Shown here piece by piece: positions 12,586-23,338 of a stretch of 64,000 nt of DNA. Under the pieces are notes generated by a model, which saw only the letters and a list, made by a program, of their open reading frames with translations, had not been told where the DNA came from and ran no database searches. The translations under genes and the position numbers were made by a program. Source of the DNA: Verticillium longisporum (Eukaryota; Ascomycota; Sordariomycetes; Glomerellales; Plectosphaerellaceae); contig JAETXT010000007.1 of assembly GCA_019188255.1 (NCBI GenBank), positions 2,356,001 through 2,420,000 on the forward strand. The letters are read 5' to 3'. Position 1 is the first letter of the stretch; each line of letters starts with the position of its first letter.

Positions 12586-12973
12586 GGATACAGGCAGCGA
12601 GCGATAGAAGACCTTGTGCTTGTGGAGGGCCACAATACAGGTCGCCAGCCACAGCGCAGACGAGTCGAGGGCAGCAACAACGTCTCATTGGCGCATGCCG
12701 CGTGATGGCTGATAGGCGGCCTGGCCACAGACCAGGGGTGTCGTGTAGGCGACCAGCCAATCAAAATGCCATCATAGACGCCCGACGACCGCCGACACCT
12801 GCCTAGTGCCGGACCCGTCCCTCTCTCTTTCCCCTCTTTCCCTCTTTCCCACAGCCTTGAGCTCTGTAGCCGCCGGCTCCTGCAGCTTTCTCTGTCTCTC
12901 TCTCGAGCCCCACTTTCTCGAGGTACCGCGATGAACCTCGCCTTGCACCCAATGCTCAGCACCACTAATCAGC

Positions 12974-13085
12974 ACCCATCACCACCCATCACCACCCATC
13001 ACCACCCATCACCACCCATCACCACCCATCACCACCCATCACCACCCATCACCACCCATCACCACCCATCACCACCCATCACCAC
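12974..13085. repeat. 10-bp minisatellite (ACCACCCATC)n
   Basis: About eleven near-perfect tandem copies of ACCACCCATC in intergenic sequence about 0.9 kb upstream of the CBM48-like gene. Open frames through it are repeat artefacts. Confidence 0.95.
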
Positions 13086-13944
13086 AAACCACCACGCAGC
13101 GGCCCCAAACGTCAGCACCACCCGGAGCCGTCTTCCCTGTCTCCTCGTCTCTGGATGGATGGACGGAGGGCCCGCCAGGAGAGATGAGCACACACGCACA
13201 TGCCATCGCCCCAGTCGACCGCCAGTGTGATGCTACTTGCTTCTGTCCGCCATCCACAGCTTGTGGTGCCCTCGATGGCCTCCTCATTGGGTCAGCCCCT
13301 CGAGTGACGGGCTCTTGTGTCGCTCCACCCTAATTCGCATGCTTCCATCGGACGGGACAGCCCATGTACAGCCCATGTAGCTCGTTGTGACAAACGGGAA
13401 CCAAGGAGAAAGGACGGCGAGGGGTGGTCACCATGGAAGCGTACCACACGCATCGTTGTCGACCTCTTGCTGCCGGGCCCTCCCCTGCGGGCCGCGATCG
13501 ATGGCCTACCATATAACCCATAGCCTTCCCAACCAACTTGCCCTTCCTTTCCTCTTTTTCTCTCCTGTAGCAAGCATCCAAATCTCTAATTTCAGGTTCT
13601 CGTTGTGTCTCCTCCCCTTTCCCCTTGTGGTTCGTTTTTGCGTTCTCCAGAGCTGGCCTCTACCCTCATCGTCTCTAATTCAACAAACAACACACCAAAC
13701 CGCCAACACCAACTCACAACCATCAAGCAGAGTTGCCGGTCAACTGGTGTCAAGAGAGACTTTATTTTGTTACTGAAACCAACACCTTTTTTGTGTCCCC
13801 ATGATTTCTGTCTGCATCGTCTAATCACCACTACCCCCCCAAACAACTAATCAACGAAACCTGGAGTTTCTTGCTCGAACACATCTTCAACACCAGAAAA
13901 TACACTCATCCCGCAGTCTCGTCATAGTCAAATCACCAGCGAAA

Positions 13945-14925
13945 ATGTCTGCCATTCAACTCTCTTTCTCTCTCCGCGTCTCTTCAGGCGTCAAGACCGT
14001 CCACCTTCTCGGCTCCTGGGACAACTACGTCGGCCAGCTTCCCCTCTCCAAGGACAAGACGTCCTCCAAGTCCGGTTCCTGGAAGGGCACCTTCAAGTTC
14101 CAGGGCTCCACGCTCGAGCCCGGTCAGCGCTACTGGTACTACTACATCATTGACGGCTACCACGTCGCCCACAACCCCAGCGTCACGTCCACCGTTGAGC
14201 CCACCACTGGCCGCGCTCTGAACATCCTCGAGGTCCCCACCGAGGGTTCTTCCCGCTCCCACAAGACCTCTTCGTCCTCGTCCAAGTCTTCGTGCAGGAC
14301 ATCGCACTCCTCGTCCCACAAGAGCTCCTCCCCGTCGTCTCGCCACAGCTCTTCGTCCTCCTCCAGCAAGGACAAGGAGAGGTCCCGCGAGCACCGCTCC
14401 TCGCGCCACCGCGCCTCGGGCCAGTCCGTCGACATCCCCATGGTCCGCCCCCTGTCGACCCCACAGACCAAGCCGCCCACGCCCATGTCGCCCCGCGCCA
14501 CCCGTCACATCCTCCACGCCGACTGCTGCGACGACGAGACCATCGACGAGCGGACCGCCCGCTTCGGCGCCGCCGGCTTTGACGAGGACGACATGGTCAC
14601 CGACTTCAGCAACTCGCCCGTCTCCTCCACCGGCTCGTCCCTGTCCTACCGCTCTGACAGCTCCAGCCCCTCGTCGTCCCTGTCTGGCTACTCGACACCC
14701 GGCTCCGACGTCAGCTCCTGCACCTGCGAGCGCTACGGCATCACCCGCAAGGGCGAGCGCGTCAAGATCGACTGTGGCGGCGACCGCTGCGGCTACGGCG
14801 ACTCGAGCTCCGACTGTTCCTCCTCCATCTCGGAGGATGACGAGTACCAGGTCGAGCCCGCGTCGTACAAGAAGCACTCCGTCTCCGCCTCCGGCTCTCG
14901 CCGCAACGGCATCGTCGTCCGCTAA
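13945..14925 (+). CDS. CBM48/AMPK-beta-like early-set domain protein with Ser-rich tail
   Basis: A single-exon gene of 326 aa. Residues about 3-95 resemble the E-set/CBM48 (AMPK1_CBM) fold seen in glycogen-binding domains. Visible blocks are VKTVHLLGSWDNY, a GSWKGTF strand, and GQRYWYYYIIDGYHVAHNPS. The VHLLGSWDNY block corresponds to the conserved start of such modules. The rest is a disordered Ser-rich region with SSK/SRH repeats, then an acidic segment and a short Cys-containing stretch (SSCTCERYG, DCGGDRCGYG). AMPK-beta subunits have a C-terminal kinase-binding domain, which is absent here, so this is not a canonical AMPK subunit. Glycan binding is possible but unproven. Confidence 0.85.
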   Translation: MSAIQLSFSLRVSSGVKTVHLLGSWDNYVGQLPLSKDKTSSKSGSWKGTFKFQGSTLEPGQRYWYYYIIDGYHVAHNPSVTSTVEPTTGRALNILEVPTEGSSRSHKTSSSSSKSSCRTSHSSSHKSSSPSSRHSSSSSSSKDKERSREHRSSRHRASGQSVDIPMVRPLSTPQTKPPTPMSPRATRHILHADCCDDETIDERTARFGAAGFDEDDMVTDFSNSPVSSTGSSLSYRSDSSSPSSSLSGYSTPGSDVSSCTCERYGITRKGERVKIDCGGDRCGYGDSSSDCSSSISEDDEYQVEPASYKKHSVSASGSRRNGIVVR

Positions 14926-16657
14926 ACGATGCGTGAGACACTGTGACAGAGGACGCCGGAGGTGCCGGAAACACACACGCAATCACGCGCATGCACACAC
15001 ACACACATGAGAGAAAAAGCCCCTCCCCCGGCTGTACATTCCCTTACTCGCTGCGGGCGACGCAGGCCGCCCTCTCCCCACGCGCCTTGAACCTCGACAG
15101 AGGATACAAGGGACGCGCTGGGCGGCCTGATGCTCGCCCGCCCACGTCATCCACAGAGGTGTCGTCGGCAGCGGTTTCGCCCCCGAGCTGGTCCTCGGGG
15201 CTTGCCGGTTGTCCCGGCGCCCTCGCTACAAGTGGGTCGATGCTGCGACCCCGCGTCGCCGGTGGTTTCCCGTTGGTCCTGTCGTTTCCGACAAGACGAA
15301 AGGGGGGGGACCGCCGGCCGCGTGACGATCACGTCGTTATTTTTTCGAAAACAATAATCAACGTCGGTTTGGTTACCCGACTGACAGTGGAGCTTTTCGT
15401 CAGGTCCGTCTCCCGGTGACTGATCCCCGGCCAGCCTGAGCAAGGCCGAGCAATGGTCGGTCCATCGGAAGGGGGCGACCTGCGGAACCGTGACTCCAGG
15501 GTGGATAATGCGACGGGAGGAGGCTTGAGCATGTTCGGGCGAAAGCGCGCTGCTCCCTCCTCCGTTCGCGGGTGGGAAATTGATACAAGTAGCTGGCCTC
15601 GACTGGACGGTGGGAAAGTCTGAGCAAGCCGGTTCCTCCCTTGGGCGAAGCAAAAGTCAAGATACAGGTTGCCGCCCTCAATAGATGACGTTTGAATCTA
15701 TGCGTGTAATGTGCCATGGGTGATGTAAATATGAATTCACGGTGGTATACTTGTGGTGTGGTGGTATTTTGCCGTCGGCTATCTCAGTGGAGCACTGTAG
15801 ATCTGGACGTGTTATTGGAGGCCAGGTGCTGTACTAGCTCACGGCTGTCTTGACGCTCAAGACGTTGTGAGAATCTGATGTTTTCTGAGCCTGGGCGTAG
15901 GTAAATAGAACGGCAGCGCGTAAATGTTGAAAAGGTGCCCTACAGAACCCGAGAGACATGCAGTAGGAGTCTTGGTCTACCAGAACAGTGTGAGGTGACA
16001 AGTCTCTGCCGTTGGCTACTGCTCAGTACTGGCGTGCAAGGTCGCTTGGCACGGGTACAAATGTGTGTAAGCAGAGGCAGGCGGTGACCGGGCCGTAATG
16101 CAAGGATCATGGCGGTAATGCTTGTCTGGATGCACCGGGTGAGAAGACTCACATGGACAGATTCTCCATTGCTTGTGAATATTCTTGCTATGCTTCGTGA
16201 TGTATTCTCAGCGTCTTGGGTATTGCGTACCTTTCACGGCCAAACCTCAAGCGCTCGGGTTTCGGGAGAAAGCAAGGGAAGTCGTGGCACCAAGAACAGA
16301 AGCTGTGGAACCCCCAACGTCACTTCCCTCCACCCACTGGACAGACTAGACGGGAGTAGGTTGGCAAGGTTGGGCCAATAATTTGGCGGGGTAGCTGCGA
16401 CTTTCAGGGACCAGTTGCTCTGTCCCGTCGGTTCGGGGGTGGGCGAGCAGGAGCATACAGGCAGGCAGCTCACCTCAGTTGAGAGAAGGAATGGGAATAC
16501 CCCGCCATTTGAAGATGTTTCACGTGTTCAACATCACCACAACCTGCCTCCCACTGACTTCGACTCTTGCCCATCTATACTGGGACATCATCGCGAAAAG
16601 CTACTACGACTGAAGTACCTGGATACAATTGCGAAAAGCCAGCTGCGAACCGTCATC
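14926..16657. other. 1.7 kb intergenic region, no gene seen
   Basis: A CA/CACACA tract lies at about 14990-15008, directly after the CBM48-like gene. The remainder shows only short or featureless open frames and should include the amidohydrolase promoter. Confidence 0.55.
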
Positions 16658-17718
16658 ATGGCCGACTACCCCATCATCGACTCCCACATCCACCTCTACC
16701 CCTCCTCAGAAGTCGACTCGCTCGCCTGGGCCACCCCGAGAACCCCATTGCCGCACAACGCTCCGTGGACGAATACCGTGCCGCCACGGGCAACCCGTCC
16801 AACCTCAAGGGCTTCATCTTCCTCGAGACCGACCGCAAGCACGACCTCGCCAGCGGCGCCGCCGACGGGTCTGGCTGGGAGGGCCCCCTCGCCGAGGTTG
16901 CCTGGCTCCGCCGCATCGTCGAGGGCACGCCGCGCGAGGGCGAGGGCCACTCGGCCGCCGATGCCTCCCTGTGCCTGGGCATCGTCCCCTGGGCCCCGCT
17001 GCCCTCCGGGCCCGAAGTCCTCGACCGCTACCTCGACCGCGTCCAGGAAGTCGCCGGCCCCGTCGCCTGGCCCAAGATCCGCGGCGTGCGCTACCTCCTC
17101 CAAGACAAGCCCCACGGCACGGGCATCGAGTACGACTTTGTGCGCTCGCTCCAGCTGCTCGGCCGCCGCGGCCTCACCTTTGACCTCGGCGTCGACCAGC
17201 ACCGCCGCGGCAAGCAGCAGCTCGAGGACGCCCTCGTCATGATCCAGCTCGCCCACAAGGATGTCCCCGACGACGAAAAGGTCACCGTCATCGTCAACCA
17301 CCTCTGCAAGCCCGACCTCACCGTCATCAACACGGCCGACCCGTCCTTCCAGCACTGGCGCAACGCCATGTACTCCCTCTCCAAGTGCGACAAGACCTAC
17401 ATGAAGCTCTCGGGCGGCTTCGCCGAGATGGCCCCGTCGCTGTCCTCCCAGCCGCCCGACGCCATCTTCGAGGCCCTCTTTGCCTGGCTCGGCATCGTCC
17501 TCGCCACCTTTGGGCCGCGCCGCACCATGTTCGCCTCCGACTGGCCCGTCTGCACCGTGCGCGACGGCGCCGCCGTCGACGACGCCTCCTGGCGCAAGTG
17601 GAAGCTGCTCGTCGAGCGAATGTGCTACATGGCCACCATGGACCCCGAGGACCAGGCCGAGCTGTTCGCCGGTACGGCGCTGCGAGCCTACGGCATCGAG
17701 CTGAGCAAGGATGCTTAG
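16658..17718 (+). CDS. Amidohydrolase-2 family enzyme, lactonase-like, one frame break in a C run
   Basis: The protein starts MADYPIIDSHIHLYP, with the HxH metal motif of the amidohydrolase superfamily. After residue 26 (LAWATP) the frame changes at CCCC 16734-16737. The next frame continues naturally (ENPIAAQRSVDEY, LKGFIFLETDRKHD), so one C appears to be missing; adding it gives 353 aa in whole codons. Later family signatures are VIVNHLCKPD (His), MKLSGG and MFASDWPVC (metal Asp). The family includes sugar lactonases such as L-rhamnono- and L-fucono-lactonases, as well as decarboxylases. A sugar lactonase is my best guess, helped by the pectate lyase gene 1.2 kb downstream. The alternative is real inactivation by the frameshift. 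Confidence 0.82.
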
Positions 17719-18914
17719 GCGCTTGAGGCTTCGGCACCAGGACGAGCGCCGCCACGTGTAGCGCGGGAGGACGTTGCGGCCATGGGAGATGTGAGTACAA
17801 AAATGGAAATGTGATACCAGACTTAGCATAGACTTTACTTTCGCTGTAGAAACCACGGAATGAATGGGACAATATGATCGATGGCTGCTGCGGGTCTCTG
17901 CCGTGTACCTGATCCGAGACCCTGGTAAGTCTCCAGAGGCCTGGCGAACCCGTCAGAGCTGGTTCCTTGGCCAGACTGAAATCACCCTTGGGTGCGGTTG
18001 TCTCTCGTACTGACCACTCTTGAATGGCTTCTCTGTGACTACGAGCCTTTGCTCTCACGACAGAGCTGATATGGGCTAGCATGCTTGGGCTTCTTCGTCT
18101 TTCTAACCAAGTATGGCTCTGGATCTAACTACATTGCAGGGCATCGAGGCATCAAGGTGATCATCACACTCATGCAATAAAGATGGCAACAGTCGAGCAT
18201 TCAGTGTCCTGCACTGCACCGGCGTTGCAACCATAGACCGGTGAAGGGTGCTGCTCATCGATGCCTCAAGAAGGACCTGCCGCCATGGGTCCCGCACCAA
18301 GGCAAGCGAGCCCACACAATCTCCGATCCTTGTTTTAAGCATCAAAGAGAAGCTTGTTTTCCCGATCAAGATTGCGGGGTTCCCATCAGCCACCATGTGC
18401 CGTCAACTGCATCGATCTACGCCCTTGGAGAGATGTACCGAAGCCCCCCGGCGATCCTGCTCCCCGCAAGGATCACCCGGTTGGTGGAGGAACAACGCCT
18501 TGTCGTTGGAATAGGAAGCTGGCGCCCCTGCACGCCCGCCCTCCCTGCACAACGCCCGACCTGGAGCCAGATTGTGATGCCGCCAACAGGTCCTTGCCGG
18601 ATCCAGGCTCTCCGCGTTGGAAGCAGTAGGATCGCTGCTCTGCGCGGGACCCTGACCTGCCAAAGGGGTCATGTTGCAGATGCGTCGCCAAAACAATATA
18701 CACCTCCGCCGGAAGAATTATGTGCCACGACTAGGAGTGCCAAGCAGCCTTTCGAGCAGAGAACAGGACGCTGACCGGGCGTCTGCGTGGAGAAGAGGCA
18801 AGCCGATATAATGAGAGCTCTCTGTGTGGCGAGGAGCCCGCCCTGGATGGCATCCATCAACATAGCAACACACAGAGACACACACCAAGAGCCAACACCA
18901 CGACGGAAGACAAC
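17719..18914. other. 1.2 kb intergenic region upstream of the pectate lyase
   Basis: No gene was recognised. The last 120 bases carry a TATA-like GATATAAT (18805-18812) and A/C-rich sequence before the pectate lyase ATG. Open frames here lack domains. Confidence 0.55.
18805..18812 (+). promoter_or_regulatory. Putative TATA element of the pectate lyase gene
   Basis: GATATAAT lies about 105 nt upstream of the ATG at 18915, a usual distance for a fungal core promoter. The assignment is by sequence resemblance only. Confidence 0.35.
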
Positions 18915-19920
18915 ATGACCCAGCTCTCCCTCCTCGGCACTCTGCTGCTCCTGGCGTTCTCGGCCGCAGGCCAGACGACGCGCACGACGAGCACGACGCG
19001 CACAACCCGCGTCACGACCAGCACCATCAAGTGGCAGGCCTCCGGCGGCGTCTCGTGCCCCCACCCGGCCGTCAACACAGTCTGGCCGACGCCGACGGGC
19101 AGCACCTCGTACCCGACGGCGTCGGTCATCCCGGCCGGCGCCGTCTTCGACGGGCGCATGGCCCTCTTCGACCGCAAGGGCAGCCCCGGCGACTGCAGCG
19201 GCCAGAAGGAGCAGGACGAGGCCGCCGCCGTCTTCATCCTCGAGCCCGGCGCCACGCTGCGCAACGCCATCATCGGCCCCGCCCAGGCCGAGGGCGTCCA
19301 CTGCCGCGGGCCCTGCACCATTGAGAACGTCTGGTGGGCCGACGTCTGCGAGGACGCCGCCACCTTCAAGGGCGCCGGCCCGCGCTACGTCCGCGGCGGG
19401 GGCGCCCGCGAGGCCAGCGACAAGGTCTTCCAGCACAACGGTCAGTCGTCCCCTCCCCCCCTTGAAACCCCGGAGCCCGTGAGAATGGGGTTTGCTAACG
19501 ATGACCACATCTTTCAGGCGAGGGCTGGCTTCACATTGACGGCTTCTACGCCAACAAGTACGGCAAGTTCTACCGCTCCTGCGGCAACTGCAGCCAGCAG
19601 TTCCAGCGCCACGTCAACATTACCAACTTTGTTGGCATCCAGGGCACAGTCGGTGAGTGACAACCCCAAGTCTCAAGGCACAATGCCCGCAAAGTGTGAG
19701 AACAATGACGAAAAGTGGCTATCGACTAACCTGGATCGAACTCTCAGTGGGCGTCAACCAAAACTACGGAGACACCGCCGAGCTGTCAAACTACTGTCTG
19801 GCCAAGGTCGGCGTTGTCTGCACTCGCTACAACGGATGTGTCAAGCCCTGTGAGGCCGGAGAGGTTGGCGAGGGCGAGCTCGAGCCTTTCTGCAAAATCA
19901 ATGGCGATGACTGGAGCTAA
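18915..19920 (+). CDS. Secreted pectate lyase, polysaccharide lyase family 3
   Basis: Three exons, 18915-19440, 19518-19652 and 19748-19920, give 834 nt and 277 aa. The signal peptide is MTQLSLLGTLLLLAFSAAGQ, followed by a short Thr/Arg-rich linker. PL3 signatures are easy to see: AVFILEPGATLRNAIIG, GVHCRGPCTIENVWW, VCEDAATFKG, the VRGGGA...DKVFQHNG block, YRSCGNCSQQFQRHV, and the late VGVNQNYGDTA. PL3 enzymes cleave unesterified polygalacturonate by calcium-dependent beta-elimination outside the cell. The frame is intact and splice sites are canonical. Expression is probably pectin-inducible, but I see no decisive regulatory site. Confidence 0.93.
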
Positions 19921-20211
19921 GTACCTCGAAATGATTTCTTCATGAATCTGCCTAGGTTGGAGGCACAGGCGTCCTAGCATAGCATTCATTGAAAAACTTT
20001 GAAGAAGCGGGTCATAAGAAGACACAATCAAACCATGCCAACTCGAGTGACCCGGGTATCTAATCATCTATTTCTGAAAAGCGATTAACAATGGCCCGGT
20101 GATGGCACCATACTCCCGGCCAACCAGGCGATCCAAATCGATGTTTCTCTTCATTACTTTTGCCATATGAATAGCTCGTTCCTCGCCATGACATCCGAGC
20201 TCCGCCGCCTG

Positions 20212-20538
20212 TCAGCCTTGCGTCTTGGTCTCGACGACGGGCGCGACGATGGGGATGGCGCATCCTGACTTGCCTTGACTGTTGCGGATGGCACGACGCT
20301 GTTGTCTCTCCTTGCACTTCAATGCATACCCGGGCTCATTGGCCTTGCGCCATTCAATGTGCGCTTCGTACTCCATCTGACTCCGGGTATTTGAGTCTTT
20401 GGGTTTCGCCACTGGTCGCGCGAACTGTGCGGGCATAGGGGGCCCAGGAGCCGGCCACTGTAAATGCTGCGGAGGAGGGGGCAATTGGTTGTCAAAGTTG
20501 CAACCGGGCCCGAAAGGTCCCAAGCCAACTCCAGGACC
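20212..20538 (-). other. In-frame coding-like extension beyond the TAG of the PAM2 protein gene
   Basis: Directly after the stop at 20539-20541 the same frame stays open for 108 codons. It is coding-like: a Gly/Pro-rich start (GPGVGLGPFGPG), then a charged segment (EYEAHIEWRKANEPGYALK, CKERQQRRAIRNSQGK). I see no GT-AG intron that would remove the stop. This is either a readthrough tail, a recent nonsense change, or a base error at the TAG. Confidence 0.55.
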
Positions 20539-22086
20539 CTAGCCGTAAGCAGGAGGAGGCATGGGTAAAGGGCCGTGATAGCCAGGAGGGGGCGGTTGAT
20601 GCATGATGGGTCCTATGTGAGTCGGTAAAGGTCTCAATCCAGGCATCATATGGAAGGGGGTGTCCGCGGGGCCGAAAGGCGGCAGCATTGGTAGTGGGTT
20701 GTCAGAAAAGCCAAAGGAAGGGCCCGCGAACCCAGGCGGAGGTGGCATCATGACGCCTTGAGGTCCCGCGTTCGGAGGCAAGCATGGGTTGGGAGCAGGT
20801 ATGCATGGTGTGTTAGGATAGCCGGCGAGAGGGGCAAATGGAAGTACGTTGGGGACCGGTGGTACAACCGGCATCGGAACTGAGCTCTCTTGCGTGGCAA
20901 ACTCAGTACAATCATGTTGCTGTATGTTGTTTTGGACCATTTCCTGTAGGCTCTTGCACTCCTTGGCGTACTCAGCCAGACAGCTGATAGCGTCGATGAA
21001 AGCTCTCTCTTTGGCAGCAATTCTGCCCCGAGGACTGATCCTATCGTTCGGTGACTTGTTGACGACATGGGTGGTAGAAGTACAAGGTGCAGCGTCGACG
21101 ATGAATTCTTTTGCGGTAGGATCGAGATTGGTGGGCAAGTGGTGTGGCCTGCCGGTAGGTCTGATGCCAACGCCTGAGTCGTCTGACTGGTCCCGTTGCC
21201 GGTGAGATGACCTACGGGCTTTGTGACAGTCATTCTCCATCGGTCGCATACCTATCATCTCTTGCATCTTTTTCTCCTTGGAAGCCTTGCTCAACTTGGC
21301 CATGAGTTCGTTGTACTGATCAGCTTTAGATATAGGGTTTGTCTTGCGAGCGTCTTGGGTATGGAGGCCTTCAATGTTTAGTACAGCGGAGTCGGTAAAT
21401 ATAGCGGCAGACGCGCGGGCTGCCTCATCATGGAAGTTACCCGGACTGTTGCAGGGGTTCGTCGGGTCTTCGCGGGACTGTGTTCGAGAAGTGTGTGTCT
21501 CGTCTGTATCCTCAGGCGCAGGTCGAGTTGTTGGAGTACTCGGCGAACATGGATGATCGGGGTCCTCGATGCTCATAATTTCTGCCATCGGAAAGTCACC
21601 GTTGTGGGTACGGCATGTCTTTTTGTCGTAGCATTCGTCATGCTGAAAAACAAAGTCGAAGACAAAAGTCGAAGTCTCTGGTCCTTTTCGAGACGACCGG
21701 TGGATGTCCAGGAACGCAGAAGCAGCTCGCTTGGCAGGAACTGCAACAGCATCGTCAGCCACGGCAATGCCGCTTAAGAGGCCGACGCTGCTGCTGTGCG
21801 TATCTTTTGAACCCTTGATGACACAGCCGCTGGCATCTGAGAATGGATCTGCGATGGAGTGACTGCTACTGGCGACTCGTACAGGAGAAGCTTCGTGAAC
21901 GGAGCCATATTGGTGGGCAGAGTGATAACCGGGGTCAAGACTGGAGGAACTATTACGACTTCGCTTCTTTTTGTCAACCGCCGGACCACCATGATCCTCG
22001 TGAAAGTACATCACTGGCTGGCGCCAGTTGGTGCTGTGGAGAGCCTCAATGAGCTTGGCGTTGCTCTTCGTGGATGAAACAGACAT
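20539..22086 (-). CDS. Disordered protein with a PAM2-like motif, ended by a suspicious TAG
   Basis: A single exon of 515 aa, not assigned to a named family. Near residues 316-330 the segment TNLDPTAKEFIV matches the PAM2 pattern (L-N/D-x-x-A-x-x-F), which binds the MLLE domain of poly(A)-binding protein. A Lys-rich patch precedes it (KADQYNELMAKLSKASKEKK) and a predicted helix follows (AFIDAISCLAEYAKECKSLQEMVQ). The C-terminal 110 residues are rich in Pro, Gly and Met. Together these suggest an RNA- or translation-linked cytoplasmic protein, by inference only. The frame continues past the stop for another 108 codons, so the true protein may be about 624 aa. Confidence 0.75.
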   Translation of the reverse strand: MSVSSTKSNAKLIEALHSTNWRQPVMYFHEDHGGPAVDKKKRSRNSSSSLDPGYHSAHQYGSVHEASPVRVASSSHSIADPFSDASGCVIKGSKDTHSSSVGLLSGIAVADDAVAVPAKRAASAFLDIHRSSRKGPETSTFVFDFVFQHDECYDKKTCRTHNGDFPMAEIMSIEDPDHPCSPSTPTTRPAPEDTDETHTSRTQSREDPTNPCNSPGNFHDEAARASAAIFTDSAVLNIEGLHTQDARKTNPISKADQYNELMAKLSKASKEKKMQEMIGMRPMENDCHKARRSSHRQRDQSDDSGVGIRPTGRPHHLPTNLDPTAKEFIVDAAPCTSTTHVVNKSPNDRISPRGRIAAKERAFIDAISCLAEYAKECKSLQEMVQNNIQQHDCTEFATQESSVPMPVVPPVPNVLPFAPLAGYPNTPCIPAPNPCLPPNAGPQGVMMPPPPGFAGPSFGFSDNPLPMLPPFGPADTPFHMMPGLRPLPTHIGPIMHQPPPPGYHGPLPMPPPAYG

Positions 22087-23338
22087 CTTTTGTGCGGTAA
22101 TTGGTTAAGGGTGATACGCGGATTTTTCGCTTGCAGTCTTTATAGCCAAAACGAAAAGTTGAATCAAATCCGATCACAGCTTAAGACCGTGTTCCTGGTG
22201 GATGTCGTGGAGTGGGTTGCTGTAGTTGATGACGAGAACCTTGAGGTAGTCAAGCTGCCAGCAAGAGGAAGAGGTTCTTGAAATTAGAGGCGCGTCAAGA
22301 GCCAGGAAGCAAGGCCGTGCCTGTAGTAGGCGCTGTTCAGCGAAACCTATCGCCAAGGAGCAATCGTGAGGGGAGCTAACCTTTTGTCTTCAAGAAGGCT
22401 CTTCGGTACGAGAGTCGACAACGGGTTTATGTGCAATCAGGTGTAAAGCTGAATGGGCCTTTTAACAATCGGTACCAATGCAATCAAGGCCAAGCTTTAT
22501 TTGTTTCCTGTCGATGTCGTGCTCGGTTGTTGGAGAGGCTTCGCTTCCGAATTAGAGACCACGATGCGAGATGGAAAGGCAGTGGGGCTTTGCCAGAATA
22601 TGACCCGAATCGCTGCTTGCATGGAAACAGAATGCTTGCCAAAAAACCGCTTCGCACTCTAAGGGCTGAGGTGAGGGTGTGATGCGTGTCCAAAAAAGAA
22701 GTTGGCTCGAGGAGGTGTTGTTCGTGATGTTGGTGACGGCGGGAGGCTGGTGACAAGCTAGGTACTTTAGACACAGACACCATGGGCCGTTCGACGTCTC
22801 AGTCCTGCTGGCGACAAGCCCTTGGCTTCTGGGGGAAGCAACGACAGCGTCGTGGCGCCTTCTTCCACTGCGCGGATTTGCATACCGCCTTGTACCTTCC
22901 AAGACTTGTCACAACTTTCATCATAGAATCGCATAAGATGAGCCGAAAAGACTGTCTTGATCAAGGCTAGACGCTGAACAATCTAGATGCTTATTGAACC
23001 TTGACACCAGCTCACCCAGGAGATGCTTCAGCTCACCCAGGAGATGCTTCAGCTCACCCAGGAGATGCTTCAGCTCACCCAGGAGATGCTTCAGCTCACC
23101 CAGGAGATGCTTCTGTTTGATTGGCCACAACGCCAAAAGAACGGATCATACGAACCCATTTTCGACACACGGGACTCTCGTGTCTCCAAACCAAAACCAT
23201 CGTAAAACTCTCTCACAACAACCCCACTCTTCATTGAGACATGAGGGTCGTACCCAGTGTGCCAATGGTTGCTACCTAGAATGACTGGTGGGTGCTACCA
23301 TTGAGATATGCGTGGAATGCCCTCTGTCGAATGGTCAG
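22087..23338. other. 1.25 kb intergenic region with a 21-bp minisatellite
   Basis: This lies between the 5' end of the PAM2 protein gene and the 3' end of the AIM24-like gene, both on the minus strand. Apart from the tandem repeat at 23011-23115 I see no supportable gene. Confidence 0.55.
23011..23115. repeat. 21-bp tandem repeat, five copies
   Basis: Five head-to-tail copies of a 21-bp unit beginning CTCACCCAGGAG and ending GCTTCAG; the last copy differs at its end. The unit equals seven codons, so every frame reads as a heptad repeat (on the minus strand LLGELKH). It lies 223 nt beyond the AIM24-like stop codon, possibly in its 3' untranslated region. Confidence 0.95.

Larger units (their letters stand above)
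10790..13944. other. 3.2 kb divergent intergenic region with minisatellites
   Basis: No supportable gene was found between the HD-protein gene (-) and the CBM48-like gene (+). It holds a GTC trinucleotide run (about 12455-12476) and two minisatellites listed separately. The last 450 bases before 13945 are pyrimidine-rich, then A/C-rich, typical of a promoter and long 5' untranslated region. Confidence 0.55.

Noticed and set aside
12368..12965. Open frames with LACWRAGV repeats
   Set aside because: Translations of the 8-bp minisatellite, not genes.
13984..14982. 332-codon open frame antisense to the CBM48-like gene
   Set aside because: Gly/Ala/Val-rich shadow of a GC-rich coding sequence.
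16696..17856. 386-codon open frame antisense to the amidohydrolase
   Set aside because: It mirrors the C/G third-position bias of the real gene and is full of Gly, Val, Ala and Asp without domain features.
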